DNA from: Myxosarcina sp. GI1
GTDB taxonomy: Bacteria > Cyanobacteriota > Cyanobacteriia > Cyanobacteriales > Xenococcaceae
Direction: 5' to 3'
Length of the DNA: 64,000 bases
Assembly (NCBI RefSeq): GCF_000756305.1
Contig: NZ_JRFE01000009.1
Location: 13,243 to 77,242, forward strand
Shown here: one piece after another, positions 47,484 to 56,380 of the stretch
Numbering within the stretch: position 1 is the stretch's first letter
How the letters are laid out: the number at the start of each line of letters is the position of its first letter
The notes under the pieces: model-generated
What the model saw: only the letters and a program-made list of their open reading frames with translations
Databases searched by the model: none
What the model was told of the DNA's origin: nothing
Position numbers and translations under genes: made by a program

Positions 47484-48581
47484 TTACTGCAAATTAAGAA
47501 AACACCGAATTAGCCGTTGCTGATGAAGAATACGGGCTTCTAATTGATTGGCGATACCGCCCGAATAAACACCACTGGCATAGCCTTGTTGCACTCCTTC
47601 GGTAATTTCCATATCTTCTTTCATAAAGGCTTCAAAATCTTTTTCTAGTTCGGCGGCAGGAGGACTAAAATTGGGAATACCGTAAATTTCTAAATTTATC
47701 CGACAAGTATCTACAGTCATGGGATCGATACGCAGCCAAGCCAAAACACCGTTGGGTAAAGCCAATAGATGTAAATTTGGAAAAATACCGTAGGTAAAAA
47801 ATCCCTGTCTGGCGCGATCGCTGAGAGAACCTAAAACCCGATGTTGCGATCGCCATTCTTTGGTAGTTGGGGTGTAGAGTAAATTGACATATTCATCAAA
47901 AAAATGTTCGTAATGGCGTACTGCACCCTGAATCGGATCGAGGGTATGAGGATGAACCACTCGAACATGATAGTCGCACAGAGTGTTATCGTGATAGTTT
48001 TTCCAGTTACAGGCTACAGAATACTGTTTTTTGACTAATAGCGTGGTGAGATCGCTATAGTGCTGTTTTATATTGCAATGAACTTCTCCCAAATGTTCGG
48101 CTAAACTAGGGGCATCTTCGCTAAAGCAAACAAAAATAAATCCTAACCACTGTTCGCAACGAATTGCTTTTAAAGAAAAATCTTCATAGTGAAAACATTC
48201 GGGAAAACCATCTTTGGCAGGTGTTCCTTGTAACTGTCCATCCAACTCATAAACCCAGGCATGATAGGGACAAACAATTTTTTTAAGTGAATGAATTCCA
48301 GATTGAGAAACCAATACAGAAGCACGATGGGGACAGACGTTGTAAAAAGCTTTAAGAATATTATTATTGTCGCGAGTAACTAGAATGCTACAGTTGGCGG
48401 CTTCCGTTACCCAAACATTATTTTGTGTAGATAAGTTGGCAGCATCTCCTACATAAAGCCAGGTTCGCCGAAAAATGGCTTGCATTTCTTGAGGAAGTAA
48501 ATCTGGATCTGTATAGTAGCGTGCGGCTAAAAAAGTAGATTTGGTGTCGGATAATAGAGAATCTGGTAAATCTTGCTTCAT
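47484..48581 (-). CDS. Rieske-type aromatic-ring-hydroxylating oxygenase, alpha-subunit-like
   Basis: 365 residues. The Rieske [2Fe-2S] motif CPHRAS..CPYHAWVYELDG (CxH, CxxH) is followed by the mononuclear iron site NWKNYHDNTLCDYHVRVVHPHT. No beta subunit or ferredoxin/reductase gene is adjacent. Together with the P450 next to it on the same strand (97 bases) it suggests oxidative tailoring of a hydrophobic compound. Confidence 0.87.
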   Translation of the reverse strand: MKQDLPDSLLSDTKSTFLAARYYTDPDLLPQEMQAIFRRTWLYVGDAANLSTQNNVWVTEAANCSILVTRDNNNILKAFYNVCPHRASVLVSQSGIHSLKKIVCPYHAWVYELDGQLQGTPAKDGFPECFHYEDFSLKAIRCEQWLGFIFVCFSEDAPSLAEHLGEVHCNIKQHYSDLTTLLVKKQYSVACNWKNYHDNTLCDYHVRVVHPHTLDPIQGAVRHYEHFFDEYVNLLYTPTTKEWRSQHRVLGSLSDRARQGFFTYGIFPNLHLLALPNGVLAWLRIDPMTVDTCRINLEIYGIPNFSPPAAELEKDFEAFMKEDMEITEGVQQGYASGVYSGGIANQLEARILHQQRLIRCFLNLQ

Positions 48582-48678
48582 ATTCGATGTCGATCGCGTA
48601 TTTTACTATCCTGTAGTTTTAGTTAGAAAAATTCTGTAGTCGATCGCCTGTTTTTTCTAATTGCTCATTTTAAAAGAA

Positions 48679-50058
48679 CTAAAAGTCTAAATTTAGATTT
48701 TTAACTTTCATTTTGACCCCACCAGCAGGAGTAAAAGTAATACCGCGACGCAAAGACTTTAAAGGACGTTTATCTAAAAGTTCTAGTTCTACTTTAGACA
48801 ATATAGTTGCCAAAACTAACTTCATTTCAAACAATGCGAAGGCATAACCCAAACAGCGACGATTGCCTCCACCAAAAGGGATGAACTCATAAGGTGAAAA
48901 CTGTTTTTCTAAAAATCTTTCTGGTTTAAACTGTTTGGGTTGGGAATAGATATCTTCTCGTTGATGAGTTAAATAGATGCAGGGCAACAAAGAAGTACCT
49001 GCTTCTAGCTGATATCCCATTAGATTAAATGGTTGTTTCAACTGACGACCGACAAAAGCGACGACGGGATTGAGTCTTAGGGTTTCGGATACTACAGCAT
49101 TTAGATAGGGTAACCTGGCGATCTCGTTAGAGTCAGTATTTTTATTCAAACTATTTAACTCAGCTTGCAATTTTTGACCTACTTCAGGAAGATAATGTAG
49201 CCAATAAAACGACCAGGCTAGTGTATTGGCGGTTGTTTCATGACCTGCGAACAGCATCGTCATCAACTCATCGCAAATTTCCCTATCGCTCATGGGTTGT
49301 TCATCTTCGTCTTTGACAGACAGCAGCAAACTTAAAATATCTTCTCCTTGCAAAGTAAGATTTTGGCGACGGCGATCGATTTCAGTTTGCAGAATACTAT
49401 AAATAATTTGCTTTTGTCTGACAAACTTACCCCAGGGAGTTAGCGCACCCAAGTCTTTTTGCAACCAGGGGAAAAAGAGAAAAATAGATTTTACAGGAGA
49501 ATTAAATATTTCTAGCCAGTCAAGCAAAACTTTTTTGAGATAGAGATATCGTTCTCCTTCATCGATACCGAAAATAGTCCGTATAATAACTTGCAGTGAA
49601 ATTTCTTGAGTGTAGTTGCGAATAATGATAGTTTGACCGACTTGCCACTGACTAATAACTTTATTGACAACATCAACCATTGTCCGACCGTAACTTTTCA
49701 TTCTTTCGCCATGAAAAGGAGGCATTAATAGCTTGCGCTGTCTTTGGTGGCGAACTCCATCTAATAACACCAAAGAATTATCTCCCAGTAAAGCTTTAAC
49801 AGGTGCAGAAGTTTGTTTGCCTACCTCAAATAAATTAGGATTGGCAGTAAATACCCGTTCGATCGCCTGGGGATTGCTAAAAATTACTAAAGGCGGAAAT
49901 CCCATCGACTTGGGAATGTAAAATATGTCTCCATATTTTTGCTCGTATTTATCTAAAGAACCAAACTGGTCGATAATAGCCCGTAGGTTAGCGAGAAAAA
50001 TAAACTTTTTGGGTCCATCGAGAAGTTTGGCTGTTGGGGAAATAGCAGAAGAAGACAT
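48679..50058 (-). CDS. Cytochrome P450, CYP110-like
   Basis: 459 residues, full length: I-helix FAGHETTANTLAW, ETLRLNP, FKPERF and haem loop FGGGNRRCLGYA. The N-terminus has no membrane anchor, as usual for bacterial forms. A second member of the group starts the window (1-594). CYP110 enzymes are reported to hydroxylate alkanes, fatty acids or terpenes (family knowledge). Confidence 0.94.
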   Translation of the reverse strand: MSSSAISPTAKLLDGPKKFIFLANLRAIIDQFGSLDKYEQKYGDIFYIPKSMGFPPLVIFSNPQAIERVFTANPNLFEVGKQTSAPVKALLGDNSLVLLDGVRHQRQRKLLMPPFHGERMKSYGRTMVDVVNKVISQWQVGQTIIIRNYTQEISLQVIIRTIFGIDEGERYLYLKKVLLDWLEIFNSPVKSIFLFFPWLQKDLGALTPWGKFVRQKQIIYSILQTEIDRRRQNLTLQGEDILSLLLSVKDEDEQPMSDREICDELMTMLFAGHETTANTLAWSFYWLHYLPEVGQKLQAELNSLNKNTDSNEIARLPYLNAVVSETLRLNPVVAFVGRQLKQPFNLMGYQLEAGTSLLPCIYLTHQREDIYSQPKQFKPERFLEKQFSPYEFIPFGGGNRRCLGYAFALFEMKLVLATILSKVELELLDKRPLKSLRRGITFTPAGGVKMKVKNLNLDF

Positions 50059-50337
50059 AAAGCTTATATTGCTAAGTCAACAAAGACACTGAGTTTCTCT
50101 AGCAATACCAATTTTATTTATTTTATCTTTCTGTAAGTTGAAAATGCCAAATTTTTCCTAAAACAGACTTTTGTTTTCTTTCGGCGATCGCTATTGGCTT
50201 ACAAACTTGTTTGCACCGAAATATTTTTTTCAAATTTGTTTTTTACTCCCGACTCCTTTTCTGTAAATTTTTAAATTACAAACAGTTAAATATTCAACTC
50301 AAGAGAAAAAAAACATGTTTTAAGTAAGGGAAGTCTA

Positions 50338-50877
50338 TTATTTGAGAGGCGTTCCCAACACACTGAGATTTAGAGCGTGTCCACCAGTAACCAAATAAAC
50401 TGTATTTGCAATGCTACCTGTTTGTCGGATTAAATCTCCCAGGCGATCGCGAAATATTCTACCAGATTTATAAGCAGGTACGACTCCCCAGCCAGTTTCT
50501 TCTGCAACTAAAATTATTTTGGCTGAAGACGTTTGCAAACTAGTCAATAAAGTCTCGCTAGTTTTAGACCAGGAGTCTGCATCTAATTCTAATAAATTAG
50601 CTACCCAGGTTCCTAAAGAATCAATTAACAAACATTCGGAAGCTAGAGCTTTTGTTATTGTTGCAGACAATTCGTGCGTTGCCGATACAGTTTGCCATTT
50701 ATTCGGTCTTCTTTGCCGATGTTTGAGAATTCTGTCCTGCCACTCTTTATCTTCGGGATTGATTATTGAGGTAGCAACGTAAACAACAGATTTACTCGTT
50801 TTAGCTGCCAAACTTTCTGCCCACTCACTTTTTCCCGATCGCGCCGCACCAGTTACCAGAACTATTCTCTCGTTCAT
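50338..50877 (-). CDS. cobU: CobU/CobP, adenosylcobinamide kinase / phosphate guanylyltransferase
   Basis: 179 residues with P-loop VTGAARSGKSEWAE, YVATSIINPEDKEW..RILKHRQRRP and LIDSLGTWVANLLE, as in the bifunctional cobalamin-assembly enzyme. It acts in nucleotide-loop assembly of B12. The gap after it, 50059-50337 on the other side, is AT-rich and shows nothing. Confidence 0.92.
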   Translation of the reverse strand: MNERIVLVTGAARSGKSEWAESLAAKTSKSVVYVATSIINPEDKEWQDRILKHRQRRPNKWQTVSATHELSATITKALASECLLIDSLGTWVANLLELDADSWSKTSETLLTSLQTSSAKIILVAEETGWGVVPAYKSGRIFRDRLGDLIRQTGSIANTVYLVTGGHALNLSVLGTPLK

Positions 50878-50890
50878 TTCTCGTTAAAAA

Positions 50891-51020
50891 AAGTAGAAGG
50901 TATAGAGTAGGAAGTAATATTAGGCTTTAGAAAAGTAATGGGTAATGGGTAATGGGTAAATTATTTTTACCGACTACTTGCTACTTGCTGCTTGCTACTT
51001 GCTACTCTCTACTTATTACT
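50891..51020. repeat. Heptamer tandem repeat (STRR), CTACTTG type
   Basis: Left arm AGTAGAAGG..GAAGTA, a middle GGGTAAT tandem, and right arm CTACTTG/CTGCTTG heptamers. It pairs into complementary arms as at 17431 and encodes the last codons and stop of malQ. Confidence 0.75.
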
Positions 51021-52526
51021 TATCTTCGGAGTCCTGCCATAAAGATAGGTAAGATAGCGCAGACGACCGCTTAGTTCTTGATTAAATGCTTCCCTACGGC
51101 AACGCCATTCCCAGTTGTGACCTACTTTTGAAGGGGTATTCATTTTAGCATCCGCTCCCAAACCCAAAATGTCCTGAAAGGGAAAAATTGCGGTTTTAGC
51201 TACCGAACCTAGCGCGAGGCGAATTAAAGCCCAGTGAATGCCTTCATCGCACAGGCAACCCAAATAATCTACTACTCTAGCTTGCTCTTCTGGCGATCGC
51301 TCGTAAAACCAGCCAATTGTAGTGTTATTATCGTGAGTTCCCGTATAGACAACACAGTTATGATTTTCGTAATTAAAAGGTAGAAAACCATTTTCGCGAT
51401 TGTCGTCAAAAGCAAAATGTAAAATTTTCATCCCAGGAAAATTAAACTTATCGCGCAATTCTTCAACCTCTGGGGTAATTACTCCCAAATCTTCAGCCAC
51501 AATCGGTAGTTTACCCATCTGCTGTTCGAGAATGGTGAAAAATTCTGCTCCCGGAGCTTCGAGCCAGGTGCCATTGGTAGCAACTTTTTCCCCCTGTTTT
51601 ACTGCCCAAAATGCTTCAAATCCCCTAAAGTGATCGATGCGAATAATATCCACATATTCGAGCATAATTCTGACTCGTCTGACCCACCAGTGAAAGTCGG
51701 TTTTTTGCAGTTGTTCCCATTTATAGACGGGGTTGCCCCAGAGTTGTCCCGTTTCGCTAAAATAATCGGGTGGTACCCCTGCCATTAACGAGGCTTCACC
51801 CGTTACTGGATCGAGGTGGAAGATATCCGAATGCGCCCAAACATCTACGCTATCGTGAGCGACATAAATCGGAATATCGCCAAAAATGCTAATTCCTTTA
51901 CTATTGGCATGATGTTTTAATTCTTGCCACTGGCGAAAAAACTGATACTGTAAAAACTTATGGTAAAAAATGCGATCGCTCAAACGACTCGCCCATTCGG
52001 TCATCGCTTCGGGTTGACGCTTGGCGATGCTTTTATCCCATTGATACCAACTGCCTCCATTATGGGCTTCTTTGAGGGACATAAACAAAGCATAGTCGCT
52101 CAACCAATCGTTGTGGCGATTGTCAAACTGATGAAAGTCATCTAGCTGTTCGTGAGTCGCCCGTTCTTGAAACACTCGACAGGCTTTTTCTAGTAGCGGC
52201 AGCTTAGTAGCATGTACTAAATCGTAATCGACGCGATCGACAGGGTATTCTGGTAAGTTGTTTAAATCTTCTTCCGTCAGCAATCCTTGGACTTTCAATA
52301 TAGTAGGACTAATTAACAGCGGATTACCTGCTAAAGCCGAATACGATAAATAGGGAGAATTACCAAAACCAGTCGGTCCAATTGGCAAAATTTGCCATAC
52401 TTGCTGGTGACTATCAGCCAAAAAATCAACAAACTCATGCGCGCTCTCACCCAAATCGCCAATACCATAACGGCTGGGTAAAGAAGTTGGATGTAATAAA
52501 ATACCGCTGGCTCTAGAATCTAACAT
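51009..52526 (-). CDS. malQ: 4-alpha-glucanotransferase (disproportionating enzyme)
   Basis: 505 residues, GH77. Conserved stretches: LLHPTSLPSRYGIGDLG, GIPIYVAHDS-like IFGDIPIYVAHDSVDVW, IRIDHFRGFEAFW, VAEDLGVITPEVEELR and YTGTHDNNTTIGW. It rearranges malto-oligosaccharides in glycogen metabolism. The last four residues (ISNK) and the stop come from the heptamer repeat. Confidence 0.95.
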   Translation of the reverse strand: MLDSRASGILLHPTSLPSRYGIGDLGESAHEFVDFLADSHQQVWQILPIGPTGFGNSPYLSYSALAGNPLLISPTILKVQGLLTEEDLNNLPEYPVDRVDYDLVHATKLPLLEKACRVFQERATHEQLDDFHQFDNRHNDWLSDYALFMSLKEAHNGGSWYQWDKSIAKRQPEAMTEWASRLSDRIFYHKFLQYQFFRQWQELKHHANSKGISIFGDIPIYVAHDSVDVWAHSDIFHLDPVTGEASLMAGVPPDYFSETGQLWGNPVYKWEQLQKTDFHWWVRRVRIMLEYVDIIRIDHFRGFEAFWAVKQGEKVATNGTWLEAPGAEFFTILEQQMGKLPIVAEDLGVITPEVEELRDKFNFPGMKILHFAFDDNRENGFLPFNYENHNCVVYTGTHDNNTTIGWFYERSPEEQARVVDYLGCLCDEGIHWALIRLALGSVAKTAIFPFQDILGLGADAKMNTPSKVGHNWEWRCRREAFNQELSGRLRYLTYLYGRTPKISNK

Positions 52527-52881
52527 TTATTAACGCAAAACTGTTTCCGCTCCATATTCATCAGTCACCTTAGCTTTTTGCTCGCGTCAGTTTAAACTTA
52601 ATTTACAAATCTTTAAAAAACGTCATCTATTTTTGGTAGTTCCAAGAGTTATTTATACTCAACATTGGATATGTCTTCTCAGATGTAGCCACTTTTTGGT
52701 AGCGTAATACTCAGGAAAAAAAATTTACGAAGTTAGAGTAAGCCTCGTATTGGAGCGCGTTCTTTGGATGAAATTTTCTCACCAGGTTCGTTTTTCTTGT
52801 TCGAGTCAAGTCTATCTGACCAAATTAAAATTTTATTAAACGCTCTGCTAATTTTGCATGACAGTCTAAGGAGAATAAACT
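52527..52881. other. Intergenic region before psbZ
   Basis: 355 bases between malQ (minus) and psbZ (plus), AT-rich, carrying both promoters. No other gene is convincing; an ORF at 52764 overlaps psbZ out of frame. Confidence 0.45.
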
Positions 52882-53070
52882 ATGACTTTTTTGTTTCAAT
52901 TGACATTATCCGTGTTAGTTTTGTTTTCATTTGTAATGGTGATTGGCGTACCTGTAGCCTACGCTTCACCTCAAAATTGGGAGCAGTCTAAAACTCTGTT
53001 GTATATAGGTTCTGGCATTTGGACTGCTTTAGTAGTGCTAGTGGCAATTCTCAATTTTTTCGTTATCTAA
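52882..53070 (+). CDS. psbZ: PsbZ, photosystem II subunit (Ycf9)
   Basis: 62 residues with two transmembrane helices ([21 protein letters not shown] and [21 protein letters not shown]) joined by [10 protein letters not shown], the standard PsbZ layout. An AAGGAG box precedes the ATG. It is a peripheral subunit of the photosystem II core. ribH follows, an arrangement also known from other cyanobacteria. Confidence 0.95.
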   Translation: MTFLFQLTLSVLVLFSFVMVIGVPVAYASPQNWEQSKTLLYIGSGIWTALVVLVAILNFFVI

Positions 53071-53373
53071 GACGACTGTCACGAGTAAACTTAGAGGCTT
53101 TACGCATTGCGTCTGAAGCTTCAGGTTTCTAACTATAAGAACCAAAGAACCTTCGATGGGAAATAGTGGCTCACCAGCAGCTTGGTTATTTATAATGCGT
53201 AATTTGTGGCGATTGCTTCTCACTCTCAAGCGATCGCTTCATTCATACCAGGTAAAAAGCAAAATGCTAAATATGTTTAAACTGTATAAAACAGAGTTTA
53301 CTTACTCGCGCGGTCGTAAATTAATGTGCGATCGTTGGTAAATATAATATGCAAATTATTACCTGGTATTTAC
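53071..53373. other. psbZ-ribH spacer
   Basis: About 300 bases with one HIP1 site. The ORF at 53156 overlaps the ribH start region in another frame and is not supported. No terminator is obvious, so read-through to ribH is possible. Confidence 0.4.
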
Positions 53374-53946
53374 ATGACCATTTTTGAAGGTACTTTTACA
53401 GAAGATACATCTACTTGGCGTTTGGCAATTGTCATTGGGCGTTTTAACGATTTAGTGACTGATAAATTACTAGCAGGGTGCCAAGATTGTCTCAAACGTC
53501 ACGGAATTGACGTAAATCCCAATAGCACTCAAGTTGATTACGTTTGGGTACCAGGTAGCTTTGAAATTGCTATGGTGGCTCGCCAAATGGCACTTTCGCA
53601 ACGTTACAACGCCATAATTTGTTTGGGTGCGGTAATTCGCGGACAAACGCCTCATTTTGATTATGTCGCTTCTGAGGCAGCCAAAGGAGTCGCAGCCGCT
53701 AGCTATCAAACAGGAATACCTGTAGTTTTTGGCGTTCTCACAGTAGATTCGATGCAGCAAGCTCTCGAACGAGCCGGTATCAAAAGTAACCTTGGTTGGA
53801 ATTATGCTCTCAGCGCTTTGGAAATGGCAAGTTTGATGCAGCAGCTAGGTAAAAATATGCCTGAATTTCAACAAACATTAGAAGGAGATGTTGTTTCTCC
53901 AATATTACCATCGGTAACTAATCAGAATTTGGCTAACGGAGAATAA
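53374..53946 (+). CDS. ribH: RibH, lumazine synthase
   Basis: 190 residues from the ATG at 53374 (the upstream extension to 53326 is not homologous). [56 protein letters not shown] and [20 protein letters not shown] are diagnostic. It condenses ribityl-aminouracil with dihydroxybutanone phosphate in riboflavin synthesis. Confidence 0.96.
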   Translation: MTIFEGTFTEDTSTWRLAIVIGRFNDLVTDKLLAGCQDCLKRHGIDVNPNSTQVDYVWVPGSFEIAMVARQMALSQRYNAIICLGAVIRGQTPHFDYVASEAAKGVAAASYQTGIPVVFGVLTVDSMQQALERAGIKSNLGWNYALSALEMASLMQQLGKNMPEFQQTLEGDVVSPILPSVTNQNLANGE

Positions 53947-53968
53947 ACTTTACTGCTACAACACTTTT

Positions 53969-54018
53969 CTGTCCCAGACGCTTCACTTTGGTCTTTTAGA
54001 CACTAAGGATTGGGACAG
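53969..54018. other. Inverted repeat after ribH
   Basis: CTGTCCCA and TGGGACAG frame a 34-base loop. It is a plausible 3'-end hairpin of the psbZ-ribH transcript but has no U-tract. A second inverted pair, GAGGTAATGA/TCATTACCTC, lies at 54106 and 54158. Confidence 0.4.
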
Positions 54019-54195
54019 GGGGGCGGAAGTCGAAAGCCATACATATAGATACCCAGACTGTTCTGGATTTTTCCAAATTAATTTTAACTTTTGTACAATC
54101 CTCTGGAGGTAATGATTAGGATAAATCCTCTACTTATTCTGGTTTGGTTACATTTGTTCATTACCTCTAAAGACGCTCATTAATCTTGTCTGCCG

Positions 54196-54425
54196 ACTAA
54201 ATGGCTTCAGTCTAAAAGCGATGCAGCGCGGTGCGCGACGCGGGAGCGTCGTCTGCGACGACTGGCGACGCTCTGCGCGTATGCGCTGCCGTACTTCGAG
54301 CGCAGCCTCTGAAAGAAGCAAGTCGCGTGGAGCGCACATCGCCTTTTCCATAAGGAAAGTCGGCAGCCTCCAGACTGCAAACCTTTTGTCTTTGCCTCGT
54401 GCAGCGACTGCATCAAGACAGTGAT
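54196..54425. repeat. G+C-rich palindromic intergenic repeat
   Basis: The block is much richer in G+C than its surroundings and full of nested palindromes (GAGCGTCGTC..GACGAC..CGACGCTC) and CTTTTCCATAAGGAAAG. ORFs in several frames and both strands are arginine-rich artefacts. Similar G+C-rich words occur in the insertion at 45941. It looks like a dispersed cyanobacterial repeat. 54426-54637 shows nothing else. Confidence 0.55.
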
Positions 54426-54637
54426 GTAATTTATCGTAAGTTACCCCTACTAAATCAGAAATGAGTGGCTATAGAGCAGCCAAAATAATTAACCGAAAAA
54501 GTGCGATCGCCTCTGCATATGCGAATCTATTGAAAATTTTGAACTGATTGATTGCCTGAGTTGCTTTTCTATATTGAGTTTGAGCTATTAATGCTAGAAC
54601 GAAATAATGCCTTCTCCAAGAAATTTTTGCGGTAAAA

Positions 54638-54655
54638 GTGCATAAGTTGATGCAC
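54638..54655. promoter_or_regulatory. Palindrome upstream of copy 1
   Basis: GTGCATAAGTTGATGCAC, with 6-bp arms, ends 63 bases before the ATG. It could be an operator or the base of a leader hairpin. Confidence 0.4.
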
Positions 54656-54718
54656 CGAGACATACAAGTAAACAAGAAACAAAATTCACTTAAATCAAGC
54701 AAAATTGGAGACAAAATC

Positions 54719-55012
54719 ATGAAAAACTCTGTAATTGGTCTACTGGCTCTTTCTACCATCGGTTTAATGTCTGTACCTGCTTTAGCAGATGAGGCAAACG
54801 TGCAAACTTCGGAACAGGTAACTACACAAATTGGCGATCGCAATAGCTCAACTCAAAGAACTAGCCAATCTAACTACAGCAACCGTCGCGGACGCAGTGA
54901 AAACGTTGGCAATGCACAAGATAGTTTTCAAGATTCCTTACAAGAAGGAAATGACAACCGAAGCGAGCAAACTGTCAATCAGCGTAACTCTAGCCGCCGC
55001 AGTCGTCGTTAA
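54719..55012 (+). CDS. Exported Gln/Asn/Ser-rich repeat protein, copy 1
   Basis: 97 residues from the ATG at 54719, preceded by TTGGAG. A signal peptide ends at ALA (cleavage near residue 23). The mature part holds two exact copies of Q-x3-Q-x5-G-x2-N-x3-Q-x3-Q (Q29 to Q50 and Q67 to Q88) separated by an Arg-rich stretch (NRRGRSEN), and a basic tail (RRSRR). The pattern predicts strand-turn-strand units. It resembles curlin repeats in unit length but not in spacing. No named family recognised. Most likely secreted and structural. Confidence 0.7.
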   Translation: MKNSVIGLLALSTIGLMSVPALADEANVQTSEQVTTQIGDRNSSTQRTSQSNYSNRRGRSENVGNAQDSFQDSLQEGNDNRSEQTVNQRNSSRRSRR

Positions 55013-55066
55013 ACATTGCCTTCTAAGAGTATTTCGGCACTTTTTCAGTCAATGTCCGCTGTAAAA

Positions 55067-55084
55067 GTGCATAAATTTATGCAC
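55067..55084. promoter_or_regulatory. Perfect palindrome upstream of copy 2
   Basis: GTGCATAAATTTATGCAC is a perfect 18-bp palindrome at the same place as in copy 1 (64 bases before the ATG). Its conservation in both copies hints at an operator. Confidence 0.45.
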
Positions 55085-55148
55085 CGAGACATACAAGTAA
55101 ACAAGAAACAAAAATACAACTCAATCAAACAAAATTGGAGACAAAATC

Positions 55149-55442
55149 ATGAAAAACTCTGTAATTGGTCTACTGGCTCTTTCTACCATCGGTTTAATGT
55201 CTGTACCTGCTTTAGCAGATGAGGCAAACGTGCAAACTTCGGAACAGGTAACTACACAAATTGGCGATCGCAATAGCTCAACTCAAAGAACCAGTCAATC
55301 TAACTACAGCAACCGTCGCGGACGCAGTGAAAACGTTGGCAATGCACAAGATAGTTTTCAAGATTCCTTACAAGAAGGAAATGACAACCAAAGCGAGCAA
55401 ACTGTCAATCAGCGTAACTCTAGCCGCCGCAGTCGTCGTTAA
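55149..55442 (+). CDS. Exported Gln/Asn/Ser-rich repeat protein, copy 2
   Basis: 97 residues, identical to the upstream copy except Gln at residue 81. It has the same signal peptide and the same two Q-x3-Q-x5-G-x2-N-x3-Q-x3-Q motifs. It is followed at 42 bases by the next small exported protein, so the genes may form one operon. Confidence 0.7.
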   Translation: MKNSVIGLLALSTIGLMSVPALADEANVQTSEQVTTQIGDRNSSTQRTSQSNYSNRRGRSENVGNAQDSFQDSLQEGNDNQSEQTVNQRNSSRRSRR

Positions 55443-55484
55443 CTTAATTTCCCTAACTAATCAAAACTATGTGGGGTACGAGAA

Positions 55485-55844
55485 ATGAAACTAAAAAAAC
55501 TGGTGTTTCCAATCGCTATTGCAATTACTTGTTCGTCAGGGATCGTTTTAGCCGAACAGATAATAATGGAAGCAGGAGAGGTGACAATTGTTAAAGAAGA
55601 GAACGGTAGCATTGAAGTCGATACGGGAAATACTCAAATGCGAGTTCCACAGCGATCTATAGAGCATGAAATAGAAGATGATTACTCTATTAACAATAGT
55701 GCAATTAATTCATCAACTTCAAGGCAAATAAATCATGATTTTAGCTGTAGAACGAGAACCGTTCAATCAACTCACCAGAGCAACAATAGTGGGTCGAAAC
55801 AAACAGTAACCCAAACAAATATATCTACTAATATTTGCCAATAA
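55485..55844 (+). CDS. Small exported protein of the repeat cluster
   Basis: 119 residues with a signal peptide (LVFPIAIAITCSSGIVLA). The mature part has an acidic centre and a Ser/Asn/Gln-rich C-terminus with a shortened form of the cluster motif: Q94-x3-Q98 and Q106-x3-Q110. Two cysteines (FSCRT, NICQ) may bond. It is 19 bases before the next ORF's ATG and is probably co-transcribed. Confidence 0.6.
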   Translation: MKLKKLVFPIAIAITCSSGIVLAEQIIMEAGEVTIVKEENGSIEVDTGNTQMRVPQRSIEHEIEDDYSINNSAINSSTSRQINHDFSCRTRTVQSTHQSNNSGSKQTVTQTNISTNICQ

Positions 55845-55863
55845 TAAACTCAGGAGAACATAG

Positions 55864-56235
55864 ATGCAAATCATTCGCTTAAACGCAGGTTTATTGACAA
55901 TTGCCAGTTTACTTGCCATACCATTGTCAATAGCAGAATCAGCTTCCGCACAGTGCGTACAGTCTCATACAGGGATTCAGTTAAATATAGGAAAAACACC
56001 AGCAGAGCAAACCCATAATACTCAATTTGAAAAAGAAGAAAGCTGTACGGGTAATGTAAGTTCGAGCAATTCTACTCAAGTTAATGTAGGCGGTAAAAAC
56101 CCACGCCAGCATCAAGAAGTCCGTCATGAAACTCGTCGGGGTCGCAGCAATTCTTCTAGAGTTAATGGTCCTACAGTAAGCGTCGATGCGGTAGCTCCTG
56201 TTAACGTACAGACTCCTAAAAATTTCCCTTACTAA
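55864..56235 (+). CDS. Small exported Asn/Ser/Gln-rich protein
   Basis: 123 residues from an ATG preceded by AGGAGAAC. A signal peptide ends at ASA (about residue 29). The mature part is rich in Thr, Asn and Gln with short alternating strands (STQVNVGG, TGIQLNIGK), then an Arg-rich stretch. The exact motif of its neighbours is not present, but composition and context tie it to the cluster. Two cysteines (QCVQ, SCTG). Confidence 0.6.
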   Translation: MQIIRLNAGLLTIASLLAIPLSIAESASAQCVQSHTGIQLNIGKTPAEQTHNTQFEKEESCTGNVSSSNSTQVNVGGKNPRQHQEVRHETRRGRSNSSRVNGPTVSVDAVAPVNVQTPKNFPY

Positions 56236-56247
56236 AAGAAAATAGAA

Positions 56248-56276
56248 GGTGCTTGCATGTAAATAAAGTTTTACCA
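56248..56276. repeat. Direct repeat, left copy (right copy at 58256)
   Basis: GGTGCTTGCATGTAAATAA followed by TTACCA, almost repeated at 58256-58281. The pair brackets the two genes at 56381 and 57021. Confidence 0.55.
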
Positions 56277-56278
56277 AA

Positions 56279-56334
56279 AACGAGTAATGAGTAACTAACA
56301 ATAGATTATTTATTTTACTCATTGCTCGTCAAAA
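56279..56334. repeat. Heptamer-like complementary repeat
   Basis: CGAGTAATGAGTAA and TTACTCATTGCTCG form complementary arms around a short AT-rich loop, part of the heptamer repeat group or a hairpin in the operon. Confidence 0.5.
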
Positions 56335-56380
56335 AGATAGTTTCAAATTTGTAGCAGCAACAAATTTAAAAGGTATAGCT

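Larger units (their letters stand above)
54638..55442 (+). repeat. Tandem duplication, about 430-bp unit
   Basis: The unit starts at an 18-bp palindrome (54638 and 55067), continues through the leader CACCGAGACATACAAGTAAA and the identical ribosome-binding region, and covers a 97-codon gene. The two coding copies differ in one residue (Arg81 versus Gln81), so the duplication is recent or under conversion. Confidence 0.9.

Noticed and set aside
52764-52991. 75-aa ORF upstream of psbZ
   Set aside because: Overlaps psbZ in another frame and has no ribosome-binding site.
54207-54424. Arg-rich ORFs on both strands
   Set aside because: Several overlapping frames are open at once because the repeat is G+C-rich and palindromic; no ribosome-binding site or family likeness.
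54469-54843. 124-aa ORF on the minus strand across the start of copy 1
   Set aside because: Antisense to the signal-peptide gene; the open frame results from the composition of the duplicated unit, although the part before 54640 is coding-like.
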